Source: an uncultured Muribaculaceae bacterium
GTDB lineage: Bacteria; Bacteroidota; Bacteroidia; Bacteroidales; Muribaculaceae
Direction of reading: 5' to 3'
Length of the DNA: 57,618 bases
NCBI GenBank assembly: GCA_945931475.1
Contig: CAMEPD010000003.1
Coordinates: forward strand, 1 to 57,618
Of this stretch, positions 40,129-48,383 are shown in pieces; position 1 is the stretch's first letter; each line of letters starts with the position of its first letter. The notes beneath the pieces are model-generated. The model had not been told where the DNA came from. It searched no databases and saw only the letters and a program-made list of their open reading frames with translations. A program made the translations under genes and the position numbers.

Positions 40129-41648
40129 TATTGGAGATATTCGATAATGTTGGTTCGTAGATAATTTTCAGTTTCCGCGATTTCGTTGTAGAACGGGGTG
40201 TCCTCCACGAATTTCGGGCAGATGGCGCGTATGGCGTCGTACTGCTGCCGCGTGCGGGGTGAGAGTTTGTCGGCGAGCTGCAGGCAGTCGGTGGCCTGTG
40301 CCAGGGCGATGTAGAGAATCGACATCACCTGGTAGGCGTTGTTGATGACGCGCCGGCAGAGCAGCGCGCTGTTGGTGCCCATGCTCACTATATCTTGGTT
40401 GTCGTTGTTGTTGGGGATGCTGTGCACATAGTTTGGCATCGCCAGGGTCTGGCACTCGGCGGTGGTCGAAGTGGCCGTGAACTGGCATGCCTGCATACCG
40501 TAGTTGAGGCCGAGCACGCCAAGGTTGAGGAACGGTGGCAGTATGCCGTTGATGCGGTCGTGGAACAGGTAGTTGAGCTGGCGCTCGGCGGTCATGGCCA
40601 CACGCACCATGGCGATTTTCACCTTGTCGGCTTCGAGCGAAATGTAGTCGCCGTGGAAGTTGCCGCCGTGGTATATGTTGTGGGTAGTGTAGTCTACGAT
40701 GGGGTTGTCGCAGGCTGAATTCAGTTCGTTTTCAAGTACTTCGGCGGCGTTGCGCAGGGTGTCGTAGACGGGGCCGTAAATCTGCGGCACGCAGCGCAGC
40801 GAGTAGTAGGCCTGCACTTTGTGCTCGAAGTAGGTGTCGCGGTTGCGCTCGGGGTCGTAGAGTTCGTGTTCGCGCTTCTGCAGGTGATGGCTGCCGGCCG
40901 ACACCTCGCGCAGCCAGCGGGCAATCACCTGCTGACCGGGCTGACGGCGGCATTCGTTCTCGGCAACCGACATGTAGTCATCGAACGAATCGGCGATTTC
41001 ATTAATCCATGCACCGGCCACGGTGGCGTATTTCAGCAGGTTTTCGGCGTAATACTGGTTTACGACCGAAATGCCGGTCATCACGGAAGTACCGTTGGTG
41101 ACCGACAGACCTTCGCGCACATAAATATGCATCGGCCGGAGCCCTTCGGTCTCCATGACCTTGGCTGTGGGGCACCATTGACCGCGGTAATGCACCTTCC
41201 CTTCGCCGATGAGGCAGAGGGCTATGTGGGCCAGTTGCACAAGGTCGCCGGAGGCACCCACGCTACCGTGCTGCGGGACGAAAGGGTAGATTTCGCGGTT
41301 GATAAACTCCTGAATCAGAGTGATAACGTTGGGATTGATGCCCGAACGCGCCTGCATGAATGTGCCGATGCGTGCCACCATCGCCGCGCGGACATCGAGA
41401 TCCGGCAGGGGTGAGCCTGTGCCGGTAGCGTGGCTGCGGATGATGTTGTACTGCAGCTCCTTGAGATGAGCGTCGTCAACGCGCCATTGAGCCATCGGGC
41501 CGAAACCCGTGTTGATGCCGTAGATCACTTTCTCCTTGGCGAATCCGCACAGGAAGTCATAGCATTCGGCGACCTTTGCCATCGACGCAATATCGAGCCT
41601 AAGCTTGCCCGGCCCGAAAAGAACATTATATGTTTCAGTTAAAGTCAC
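40128..41648 (-). CDS. aromatic amino acid ammonia-lyase (tyrosine/histidine type)
   Basis: A 506-residue MIO-dependent lyase that eliminates ammonia from an aromatic amino acid. The MIO-forming Ala-Ser-Gly is in HGSVGASGDLVQLAHIALCL near residue 145; NTGFGPMAQW, CVPQIYGPV and HSIPNNNDNQDIVSMGTNSA are further family blocks. By memory it closely resembles the Flavobacterium johnsoniae tyrosine ammonia-lyase of flexirubin synthesis, including the RSH segment after the Gln-Tyr-Asn (LQYNIIRSHATGTG). The product is then 4-coumarate, the aromatic starter. Urocanate (histidine) activity cannot be excluded from sequence. First gene of the operon, about 17 bases behind the predicted transcript start. 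Confidence 0.9.
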   Translation of the reverse strand: MTLTETYNVLFGPGKLRLDIASMAKVAECYDFLCGFAKEKVIYGINTGFGPMAQWRVDDAHLKELQYNIIRSHATGTGSPLPDLDVRAAMVARIGTFMQARSGINPNVITLIQEFINREIYPFVPQHGSVGASGDLVQLAHIALCLIGEGKVHYRGQWCPTAKVMETEGLRPMHIYVREGLSVTNGTSVMTGISVVNQYYAENLLKYATVAGAWINEIADSFDDYMSVAENECRRQPGQQVIARWLREVSAGSHHLQKREHELYDPERNRDTYFEHKVQAYYSLRCVPQIYGPVYDTLRNAAEVLENELNSACDNPIVDYTTHNIYHGGNFHGDYISLEADKVKIAMVRVAMTAERQLNYLFHDRINGILPPFLNLGVLGLNYGMQACQFTATSTTAECQTLAMPNYVHSIPNNNDNQDIVSMGTNSALLCRRVINNAYQVMSILYIALAQATDCLQLADKLSPRTRQQYDAIRAICPKFVEDTPFYNEIAETENYLRTNIIEYLQ

Positions 41649-41671
41649 TTCAAAAAACTTGCTTTAGAGTG

Positions 41672-41679
41672 CAAAGTTA
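41672..41679 (-). promoter_or_regulatory. TAnnTTTG -7 box of the polyene operon
   Basis: TAACTTTG on the minus strand, 23 bases before the lyase start codon. It is the only promoter-like match I find upstream of the 19 genes; the -33 element is poor, which may mean that an activator is needed. Confidence 0.55.
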
Positions 41680-41832
41680 GCAAAATTTTATGACGTAACC
41701 TTACATTTTACCACTAAATTCCCACATATTAACGTTTAAATGGGTTAGACGGGTTGATGAACGAATGGGTGCTTCCCGGAGGGGTTCAACGGCCCGTAGA
41801 AGTCCAATGAACATGTAGTAGGGAAGGCTGCC

Positions 41833-41868
41833 AAAAAAAAGAAGGTTAATCGTTTTTGAAAAACCTTC
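41833..41868 (-). terminator. intrinsic terminator after the DUF3298 lipoprotein gene
   Basis: On the minus strand GAAGGTT (41868-41862) pairs with AACCTTC (41847-41841), followed by eight T residues (41840-41833). It lies 12 bases beyond the stop codon of the lipoprotein gene and insulates the polyene operon from it. Confidence 0.8.
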
Positions 41869-41879
41869 CTGTATAGTGA

Positions 41880-42782
41880 TTATTTGCCGGGCTGACGGTC
41901 TTTGACGACGTCGGCGGTGTTTTTGTCGGCGACACTCTGCATTTTTTTAGAGAGGAAAGGTTTGAGGGAACTGTAAGGGATTAAGCACGAGGGTTCGCCC
42001 CAACAGTAGGCGGCAATCTCGTATTCGCCGTATGAGAAGCGGATGCCGTGGGGCATAATCTGCGGGGCGTATGACGGGAGTTCAAGCTTGCCGTCGACAA
42101 GTTGCAGCACATCGTTAATGTTGCCGGTCTGATCTTTGTCTTTGTTGAAATATTGCATCCACAGGCCCGACAGGATAAGTTCACGCAACTGCGGGGTCAT
42201 GCCACCGGGGATTACTTCGTCCCAGGTGAACTGGCGGCCGGTGCTACGGTCGTACGACCTGGCTAAATTAGCGCTAAAGCCGTGTGCGCCACCACCGTAG
42301 ATGTAGTTTTCGAACCAGTAGGTGATGACTATATCATTGATGAAAATCGGACGGAACGTACACATATTTTCCATACCCCATGAACCATCCCATTCCTCCT
42401 GCATATCACGCATAGCGGCGCGGCCGGTGCTGTCAACAAGGGCCTGACCGTTGCTTAGCAGTGATTTTGAGGGAGGTGTAAACTTGTCGACCGGAGCGGC
42501 GGAGAGCATTTGGGCAATAGTGAGCCGTATACTGTCAACCACAGGGCTTTCTTCGCCGACGGGATACTGTCCGCCGAATTTTACAATGACCGAGAAACCG
42601 TCAGTTCCGGCTACGGAATCGGCGTAAAATACAGAATCGGTGGTAAATTTTCCCTCTGTTTCATCGCAGGTGGCTTCGTCAGTGCCATCTTTTTGTGTTT
42701 TGGAGCTGCATGCTGCGGCTATCGATATTAGAAGCGCGCCGGTAAGAATGGCCGGCAGAAGTCGAAAAGCCTTGATTTTCAT
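41880..42782 (-). CDS. DUF3298/RsiV-like lipoprotein
   Basis: A 300-residue lipoprotein: MKIKAFRLLPAILTGALLIS then a lipobox IAAAC with Cys near residue 25. The mature part has the DUF3298 pattern, RSYDRSTGRQFTWDEVIPGG and PQIMPHGIRFSYGEYEIAAY, with YGGGAHGFSANLA upstream (DUF4163-type region). The fold is shared with the anti-sigma factor RsiV, but no transmembrane or sigma-binding domain is present. It follows the tRNA-Arg gene by 29 bases and is probably transcribed from the same promoter. Function unknown. Confidence 0.8.
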   Translation of the reverse strand: MKIKAFRLLPAILTGALLISIAAACSSKTQKDGTDEATCDETEGKFTTDSVFYADSVAGTDGFSVIVKFGGQYPVGEESPVVDSIRLTIAQMLSAAPVDKFTPPSKSLLSNGQALVDSTGRAAMRDMQEEWDGSWGMENMCTFRPIFINDIVITYWFENYIYGGGAHGFSANLARSYDRSTGRQFTWDEVIPGGMTPQLRELILSGLWMQYFNKDKDQTGNINDVLQLVDGKLELPSYAPQIMPHGIRFSYGEYEIAAYCWGEPSCLIPYSSLKPFLSKKMQSVADKNTADVVKDRQPGK

Positions 42783-42811
42783 GGTGTTTAGCGTGAGAGG
42801 TTATGAAGAAG

Positions 42812-42885
<74 letters not shown>

Positions 42886-42929
42886 ATCGCGTCGGGCGCT
42901 ATCGTCGGGCAACGGCGCCTTTGCGTCTG

Positions 42930-42959
42930 CAAAGTTAACAAATTTTTGTGAAATAGCAA
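42930..42959 (-). promoter_or_regulatory. promoter of tRNA-Arg (TTG-N19-TAACTTTG)
   Basis: On the minus strand TTG (42959-42957) and TAACTTTG (42937-42930) are separated by exactly 19 bases. Transcription would start near 42923, 38 bases before the tRNA. Confidence 0.75.
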
Positions 42960-42963
42960 GGGG

Positions 42964-43872
42964 CTATTTGGCGTTGAAGGAGTCGGGCACGGCTGCTGAT
43001 GCTGCCATGAGGGCTTCGAAGGTTGGGTCGGTGACGGGGACGAGCGGCAGGCGAAGGACGTTTTCGGCGAGGCCGAGGATGCTGAGAAGGGCTTTGATGC
43101 CCGAGGGGTTGCCGTCGGTGAAGAGGTAGCGGTAGAGGGGCTGCAGGGGACGGTCGATGGCTCCGGCTTCGTCGAAGCGGCCGGCCATGGCCAGGCGCAC
43201 CATGGTAGAGAACCGGTCGGGCAAGGCGTTGGCTATCACTGAGATGACACCTTCGGCACCCATGGCGATGAGCGGCAGGGTGAGGGCGTCGTCGCCGCTG
43301 AGCACGCGGAATCCGGCGGGTTTCTTTTCGATGATTTCGCGAATCTGGCCGATGCGTCCCGAGGCTTCCTTGACGGCGATAACCTTGCCGGGGTATTTGC
43401 GGGCGAGTTCGAGGGTGGTGGCGGCTTCCATGTTGGCGCCGGTGCGCGAGGGCACGTTATAGAGTATTACGGGCAGCGGCGAGGCTTCGGCTACGGTCGA
43501 GAAGTGGGCCAGGATGCCGCGCTGCGAGGGCTTGTTGTAGAACGGAACTACCGACAGCACAGCCGAATAGCCCGTCAGGTCGATGGTGCGGAGCTGTTGG
43601 GCTAAGAATACGGTGGCGTTGGAACTCATGCCCAGCACCAGGGGAATGCGGCCGGCGGCGTGCTCGGCTACGAAGCGAGCCACGTGCGAGCGTTCCTCCC
43701 ATGTCATGGTAACGGCCTCGCCGGTGGTAGCCAGCACAACAATGTATTCAACTTTTCGTTCTATAAGAAAGTCGACCAGGCGGCCTAAAGCGTCGTAATC
43801 GATGCTGAAATCCTTCTTGAAGGGGGTGGCCAGGGCTACGCCTGTGCCTGTTGGGTCGAATCGGGTGTTCAT
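42964..43872 (-). CDS. dapA: 4-hydroxy-tetrahydrodipicolinate synthase
   Basis: A 302-residue class I aldolase-like enzyme that condenses pyruvate with aspartate semialdehyde in lysine and diaminopimelate synthesis. The Schiff-base Lys is in VIAVKEASG near residue 170; the Tyr of the triad is in VILYNVPSRTGANM; the GTGVALATPF start region is canonical. The start at 43872 (MNTRFDPTGTG) is used because the -7 box lies upstream of it and downstream of the longer start at 43929. Divergent from the thioredoxin gene. Confidence 0.95.
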   Translation of the reverse strand: MNTRFDPTGTGVALATPFKKDFSIDYDALGRLVDFLIERKVEYIVVLATTGEAVTMTWEERSHVARFVAEHAAGRIPLVLGMSSNATVFLAQQLRTIDLTGYSAVLSVVPFYNKPSQRGILAHFSTVAEASPLPVILYNVPSRTGANMEAATTLELARKYPGKVIAVKEASGRIGQIREIIEKKPAGFRVLSGDDALTLPLIAMGAEGVISVIANALPDRFSTMVRLAMAGRFDEAGAIDRPLQPLYRYLFTDGNPSGIKALLSILGLAENVLRLPLVPVTDPTFEALMAASAAVPDSFNAK

Positions 43873-43896
43873 AAATTTGTGAAATTTTTCTTTCGG

Positions 43897-43904
43897 CAAA
43901 GATA
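43897..43904 (-). promoter_or_regulatory. TAnnTTTG -7 box of dapA
   Basis: TATCTTTG on the minus strand, 25 bases before the ATG at 43872. It lies inside the longer possible frame and thereby rules out a start at 43929. Confidence 0.6.
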
Positions 43905-43973
43905 CGAATTTTATTGAACATCCGTCCATGCAAGAGTGTTGTAATATAATAAAGAGAATTAAAAAAACAGATT

Positions 43974-44273
43974 ATGGACGAATTCAACAAAATTATCGGA
44001 AGTTCAGTGCCCACATTGGTTGACTTCTTTGCTACCTGGTGCGGACCGTGCAAAATGCAGTCACCTATCCTCGAGGAGGTAAAGAGCCGAATCGGAGACA
44101 AAGGTACTATTCTGAAAATAGATATAGACCGTAATGCCGAACTGGCCGCCCGCTATCGCGTGCAGTCGGTGCCCACGCTGATACTGTTCAAGAACGGCGA
44201 ACCGGTATGGCGTACGGTAGGTGTACAGCAGGCCGACCTCCTGGAGGGTAAGATCTGCGAGCACACAAAATAA
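43974..44273 (+). CDS. trxA: thioredoxin
   Basis: A 99-residue cytoplasmic thiol-disulfide reductase with the redox motif WCGPCK near residue 23 and the cis-Pro motif SVPTLILF. No signal peptide. It is a short thioredoxin (E. coli TrxA has 109 residues), as is common in Bacteroidales. It starts 101 bases from dapA, divergently. A perfect hairpin (CAAGTGGA/TCCACTTG, 44320-44338) lies 46 bases behind its stop. Confidence 0.94.
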   Translation: MDEFNKIIGSSVPTLVDFFATWCGPCKMQSPILEEVKSRIGDKGTILKIDIDRNAELAARYRVQSVPTLILFKNGEPVWRTVGVQQADLLEGKICEHTK

Positions 44274-44319
44274 GAGGATATTTTTAAACACCTCTAAGTT
44301 CTGCGGAACCTGAAGTTTT

Positions 44320-44338
44320 CAAGTGGAGAATCCACTTG
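44320..44338 (+). terminator. hairpin downstream of trxA
   Basis: CAAGTGGA and TCCACTTG form a perfect 8-bp stem with loop GAA. No T run follows. A second small GC-rich hairpin (ACCCC-GGC-GGGGT, 44362-44374) followed by TATTTT comes 23 bases later, at the end of the convergent ruvC gene; together they could end both transcripts. Confidence 0.45.
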
Positions 44339-44373
44339 CTGAATTTGGATGAATGATACACACCCCGGCGGGG

Positions 44374-44988
44374 TTATTTTACCCGGTCGGGGTTGCGTGC
44401 TATGAAGTCTTTCCACGACTTTGGACCGGCTGCAGCCGTCGGACGCTTCGACTCGTAGAAGTGGCAAAGGGCGGCTGCCAAGGCGTCTGTGGCGTCGAGT
44501 TCCGGCAGCAACATCTCTTTGGGTATGTTGAGGATGCGACGCAGCATCTCCTGTACCTGCTCTTTTGAGGCCGCACCGTTGCCGGTGATGGCCATTTTTA
44601 TTTTGCGGGGTTCGTATTCGGTGATGGGAATGTCGCGCTCGAGGGCTGCCGACATGGCCACGCCCTGGGCTCGTCCGAGTTTGAGCATCGACTGCACATT
44701 TTTGCCGAAGAACGGAGCCTCGATGGCCATTTCGTCGGGGAGATACTGGCTCACCAGGGCGCCGACGCGGTCGTGGATATGTTTCAGGCGCAGGTAGTGG
44801 CTTTCGAACCGCGAGAGCTTTATGACGCCCATGGCAATCATCTGTGGTTTGCCATCCTTCACGCCGAGTATGCCGTAGCCCATCACATTCGTACCGGGGT
44901 CGATGCCGATGAGCACCTTCTGCCATTCGGCACCTGAGCGTGCGTGGCCTATGCCGTGAATTTCTGAACCGGAGCGCAGGGTCGTCAT
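44374..44988 (-). CDS. ruvC: Holliday junction resolvase
   Basis: A 204-residue endonuclease that resolves Holliday junctions with RuvAB. Acidic catalytic residues are recognisable in [32 protein letters not shown] and the C-terminal [13 protein letters not shown]. The start at 44988 ([14 protein letters not shown]) overlaps the stop of the DUF4286 gene by 4 bases; a longer frame to 45015 is less likely. The N-terminal extension of about 25 residues before the first Asp is longer than in E. coli. Confidence 0.93.
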   Translation of the reverse strand: MTTLRSGSEIHGIGHARSGAEWQKVLIGIDPGTNVMGYGILGVKDGKPQMIAMGVIKLSRFESHYLRLKHIHDRVGALVSQYLPDEMAIEAPFFGKNVQSMLKLGRAQGVAMSAALERDIPITEYEPRKIKMAITGNGAASKEQVQEMLRRILNIPKEMLLPELDATDALAAALCHFYESKRPTAAAGPKSWKDFIARNPDRVK

Positions 44989-45287
44989 ATCACCTCCATG
45001 TAAGTAGTGAACCACACTACGCGCTGCCCCCAGCGGGCGCTCAGGTCGTCGCGCAGCAGAGCTGCGGTGTCGTCGTGCCAGCGTCGTGCCGCGGATAGGT
45101 CATGGGTCACGCAGCGGCAGGCGAAGCTGACGGCGCCGGGTTCTGCGGGTTCGAGAACGCGGGCACACTCGGCCGATTCAAACAGACCGCTCTCGTGGAT
45201 TGCCGGGAGGTATACCGAGGCGAGCCAGCGGCTGATTTCCTCCGTCAGGGGCTCCTCGGCGAAGAATGTGGTGTTAAGAATAATCAT
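44985..45287 (-). CDS. DUF4286 family protein
   Basis: A 100-residue protein of a small family usual in Bacteroidetes next to ruvC. Beginning [20 protein letters not shown], with ending [16 protein letters not shown]; the fold is probably a ferredoxin-like alpha/beta sandwich. No catalytic motif is visible. It overlaps ruvC by 4 bases and follows the GT2 gene by 3 bases. Function unknown. Confidence 0.82.
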   Translation of the reverse strand: MIILNTTFFAEEPLTEEISRWLASVYLPAIHESGLFESAECARVLEPAEPGAVSFACRCVTHDLSAARRWHDDTAALLRDDLSARWGQRVVWFTTYMEVI

Positions 45288-45290
45288 GTG

Positions 45291-46103
45291 TCAGTGGCGG
45301 TTGAGGAATTCTTTCTCCTGGCGACGCCGACGCAGGAAGCGTGGAATGAACAGTATGTGTCGCCATAGGGTAGGGAGGAAGCCGTAGTAATACGACATGA
45401 TGCGGAACCGCTCGCGCAGCGACGCCATGCGGTTGCCGGTGGTGGTGCCTTCGGCGAGATAGTCGGTCAACGGCCTGTCGATAAGCACGTTGCACCGCGA
45501 ATGTTGCAACACGCGGATACACCATTCGTAGTCGGCCGAGAAGCGGTATTTCAGGTTGTACAGTCCGGCGATACGGCGCAGGGTTATGAACGACTGATGG
45601 CACACCGTCATCCCGTAGGCGAAGCTGGCGAGGGTGAGGTGACGGGGCGCGGTGAGATGCCGGTCGGCTACCTTGCGGCCGTCGTCGCCGACGATGTCGG
45701 TCTGTCCGTATACCACGCCGGGATAATTATTGGCGAGGATAGTATTGGCGATGAGCTGAAGAGTCTCCGAATCGTGGAATTTGTCGCCGGCGTTCATGAA
45801 AATCAGGTACTTCCCCTTGGAGAGGAGAATGCCTTTGTTCATGGCGTCGTAGATACCCTTGTCGGGAGCCGAACTGATGCGTTCGCGGTCGGTGTGGCCG
45901 CGACGGCATATTTCGAGGGTCCGGTCGCGCGAATCGCCGTCGATAATCAGGTACTCGAAGAGTTTGCACGACTGACTGCGTACTGACTCGAGGGTGCGAC
46001 CCACGGTCTTCTCAGCGTTGTATGTGACGGTGATAATGGAGAAGAGCGGCGCCGAGCTGTCGGGAATCTCCTCTATGTAGTCGGATTTGTCAGTCATGGT
46101 CAT
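45291..46103 (-). CDS. family 2 glycosyltransferase (WcaA-like)
   Basis: A 270-residue GT-A enzyme. Motifs are FSIITVTYNAEKTVGRTLES, IIDGDSRDRTLEICRR and the D-x-D-like FMNAGDKFHDSETLQL, followed by FSADYEWCIRVLQHSRCNVL. No membrane helix, but a basic C-terminus (RFLRRRRQEKEF). It adds a sugar to an unknown surface polysaccharide or glycan. The first Met is doubled (MTMTD), so the start may be at 46097. It leads a run with DUF4286 and ruvC; upstream lie AT-rich short repeats (about 46105-46146). Confidence 0.88.
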   Translation of the reverse strand: MTMTDKSDYIEEIPDSSAPLFSIITVTYNAEKTVGRTLESVRSQSCKLFEYLIIDGDSRDRTLEICRRGHTDRERISSAPDKGIYDAMNKGILLSKGKYLIFMNAGDKFHDSETLQLIANTILANNYPGVVYGQTDIVGDDGRKVADRHLTAPRHLTLASFAYGMTVCHQSFITLRRIAGLYNLKYRFSADYEWCIRVLQHSRCNVLIDRPLTDYLAEGTTTGNRMASLRERFRIMSYYYGFLPTLWRHILFIPRFLRRRRQEKEFLNRH

Positions 46104-46195
46104 ATCCTTTATATATATATACTTATCATATCCCTTATATACTTATTGGTGGGTTTGCGCGGCGGTTCCGGTATCTGTGGGCTTGTGGTATGGGC

Positions 46196-47002
46196 TCAGT
46201 CGGAGGTGGTAGGAGTGGGCAGCGGTGTGCCTTTGGCTACTTTGCCGGCCTGTTTGAGACGGCGGAACTCCTCTTTGGCCCGTGCGAGCTGAGCCTGGAA
46301 TGCAGGGTCGGCGTGCAGGCGTGCCACGGCCATGGAGCCGGTGATGCGTCCGGCATCGACGTCGCTCTGGTAGTGGTATCCGCATATTACGCGGCTCTGG
46401 CCCATCTCGTAGCCTCGGCGGAGAATCTCGTTCTGTCGCTCGGGGTTGATTTCGGCCAGCACAAGAGCTGTAGCCCAGCCGATTGATGTGTGGCCCGAAG
46501 GGTATGAGCCGTTGCCCGACAGCTCATGTTGCTGCTCGGGGTTGCAGGTTTCCTCGGCGAAGAAAATGAATGGGCGCTGCCGGTCGTAATGCACCTTGGC
46601 GTCGCGAGTGGCCAGGTCACCGGCATCCTCGCGCATCCCTATGATGAGTTTCAGAATCTCCGGGGTGTGGCTGTCGATGACTACACCGAAAGCCTCCGAG
46701 AAAGCTTCGGGCACACCGTTGCCGTTAACGCGGGCATCGCTCGCGGCGGTGTCGCCGCGCTCGGTGTTGCGCAGGCTTTTGCCCCAATTGTAGCGGTCCA
46801 TGTCGTTGTACAGAGCCACTGAGCCGCTGTCGGGTGGCGCGGGGAGCACGTAAGCGCTGTTGGGCAGGTCGCCCTCCTGAAGGAAATATTCCGAGGGGTG
46901 GGTACGGTGGTCGTTGCCGGCCATGACCGACAGGGTCGCCAAGGCTGCGGCGGCCGCCAGCCCGATTGTGCGTAATAATTTGGTGTGCTTATTGTTATTC
47001 AT
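46196..47002 (-). CDS. class A non-specific acid phosphatase (PAP2 family)
   Basis: A 268-residue exported phosphatase. The start at 47002 gives a signal peptide (MNNNKHTKLLRTIGLAAAAA). The PAP2 signature is complete: KVHYDRQRP, YPSGHTSIGWA, and SRVICGYHYQSDVDAGR, matching class A enzymes such as PhoN. It hydrolyses phosphomonoesters in the periplasm. It overlaps the adk stop by 8 bases, an unusual coupling of an exported enzyme with a cytoplasmic nucleotide kinase. With the MINPP enzyme it makes two secreted phosphatases in this window. Confidence 0.92.
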   Translation of the reverse strand: MNNNKHTKLLRTIGLAAAAALATLSVMAGNDHRTHPSEYFLQEGDLPNSAYVLPAPPDSGSVALYNDMDRYNWGKSLRNTERGDTAASDARVNGNGVPEAFSEAFGVVIDSHTPEILKLIIGMREDAGDLATRDAKVHYDRQRPFIFFAEETCNPEQQHELSGNGSYPSGHTSIGWATALVLAEINPERQNEILRRGYEMGQSRVICGYHYQSDVDAGRITGSMAVARLHADPAFQAQLARAKEEFRRLKQAGKVAKGTPLPTPTTSD

Positions 47003-47573
47003 CGGAATGCTTATCGATGGCTTCGGCGATATGGCCGAAGATTTCGTCGATGTCGCCCGAACCGGGGATGGCACGGTATTTCCCCTCGTTGATGTAGAAG
47101 TCGCGCAATGGGGTGGTCGATTGATGGTAAACCTTCAGGCGGTTCTTGATGGTTTCGGGGTTGTCGTCGGCGCGTCCGGTCTCCTTGCCGCGTTTGAGCA
47201 TACGGCCCATGAGCTCCTCTTCTGGTACCTCGAGGCCGATGACATGGTGGATTTTCTGACCGCGCTTGGCCAAAAAGCGGTTGAGGGCTTCGGCCTGGGG
47301 GATTGTGCGGGGGAAGCCGTCGAAGATTACGCCGTCTTTGGCCTTGGGTTCGTTGTCGATAATCTCCTCGAGGATGCGAATCATCAGCGAATCGGGAATC
47401 AGCTGCCCCTGGTTGATGTAGGTTTTGGCAATCTGTCCTACGGGAGTCTTGCGGTTGATATGGTCGCGGAGCACCTCACCTGTCGAGATGTGGTACAGAC
47501 CGTATTTGTCGATGAGTTTTTCGCTTTGGGTGCCTTTGCCGCTGCCGGGGGCACCGAAAATTACAACATTCAT
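46995..47573 (-). CDS. adk: adenylate kinase
   Basis: A 192-residue kinase, ATP + AMP to 2 ADP. P-loop GAPGSGKGTQ begins at residue 7; DGFPRT lies in the CORE; the lid segment GRADDNPETI is short, as in the short-LID form usual in Bacteroidales. The start at 47573 (MNVVIFGAPGSGKGT) is fixed by the P-loop position; the longer frame would add 28 unlikely residues. It follows hpt by 107 bases, a purine-salvage pairing common in the phylum. Confidence 0.96.
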   Translation of the reverse strand: MNVVIFGAPGSGKGTQSEKLIDKYGLYHISTGEVLRDHINRKTPVGQIAKTYINQGQLIPDSLMIRILEEIIDNEPKAKDGVIFDGFPRTIPQAEALNRFLAKRGQKIHHVIGLEVPEEELMGRMLKRGKETGRADDNPETIKNRLKVYHQSTTPLRDFYINEGKYRAIPGSGDIDEIFGHIAEAIDKHSDE

Positions 47574-47680
47574 TTTTACACTTTGAAATTGATAACGGGA
47601 GAGCGCCCGAGAGCGCATTTTCTCCTCGACTGCGGAGAGCCGGGTCGCCGCAGCCATTCGCCAATAACCTGAAAGTGAGG

Positions 47681-48226
47681 TCAGTCGGCCTGTTCTTTCA
47701 GTACGTAAATATCTTTGAGGTTGCGGGCCAGACCGTCGAGGTCGAGACCGAAACCGATTATGAATTTGGGTGGGATAGCAAATCCTACGTAGTCGGGCTT
47801 GACATCGCAGCGCAGCGATTCCGGCTTGAACAGGAGTGTAGCCACTTTGATATCGCGGGGCTCCTCCTTGCGCAGGTTGTTGAGCAGGCCGTCGATGGTC
47901 GTGCCGGTGTCGACGATGTCCTCCACCACGATTACGGTGCGGTCCTTGATGCTGTGGGTGAGGCCCATAAGCTTCTTTACAGAGCCTGTCGAGGAGGTGC
48001 CCTCATAGCTCTGGAGCCTGATGAAGCAGATTTCGGCGTCGGTGTCGACGTTCAGGAACAGCTCCGAGGCGAAGGGGAAAGCGCCGTTGAGCACCACTAA
48101 GAACAGGGGCCGCTTGCCCTTGCAGTCGGCGGTGATTTGCTTGCCCAGCTCCTCGATGCGGGCCTGTATTTTCTCTCTCTTGATGTAGGGTTCGAATGTG
48201 AGCCCGTTGTAAGTCACTTGTGCCAT
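47681..48226 (-). CDS. hpt: hypoxanthine phosphoribosyltransferase
   Basis: A 181-residue purine-salvage enzyme that converts hypoxanthine (and probably guanine) with PRPP to the nucleotide. The PRPP motif is VVEDIVDTGTTIDGLL; LVVLNGAFPFASEL and FIRLQSYEGTSSTG are further family blocks. The start at 48226 (MAQVTYNGLTFEPY) lies 19 bases behind a -7 box (48245-48252), and the longer frame to 48322 crosses that promoter. Confidence 0.95.
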   Translation of the reverse strand: MAQVTYNGLTFEPYIKREKIQARIEELGKQITADCKGKRPLFLVVLNGAFPFASELFLNVDTDAEICFIRLQSYEGTSSTGSVKKLMGLTHSIKDRTVIVVEDIVDTGTTIDGLLNNLRKEEPRDIKVATLLFKPESLRCDVKPDYVGFAIPPKFIIGFGLDLDGLARNLKDIYVLKEQAD

Positions 48227-48244
48227 TGTGGTTAAATAATTACG

Positions 48245-48252
48245 CAAAGGTA
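48245..48252 (-). promoter_or_regulatory. TAnnTTTG -7 box of hpt
   Basis: TACCTTTG on the minus strand, 19 bases before the hpt ATG. It excludes the longer reading frame to 48322. Confidence 0.6.
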
Positions 48253-48347
48253 GTGATTTTTCGTGTACAGGCGTAGCCGGGAGCAAAAAAAATCGAATTT
48301 TGGCTAAAATTTCAACATACACGGGCGCGATACCCGTACTTTTTATG

Positions 48348-48355
48348 TACCTTTG
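48348..48355 (+). promoter_or_regulatory. TAnnTTTG -7 box of the NAD(P)HX repair gene
   Basis: TACCTTTG on the plus strand, 29 bases before a GTG start at 48384. Two in-frame ATGs (48300 and 48345) lie before or at the start of this box and cannot be on a transcript begun here. Confidence 0.6.
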
Positions 48356-48383
48356 TCAAAATATTCTACCCCAAACACAGCCA

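Noticed and set aside
46105..46146. Promoter in the AT-rich repeat upstream of the GT2 gene
   Set aside because: Composed of TATA-rich short repeats, but no TAnnTTTG box with proper position can be identified.
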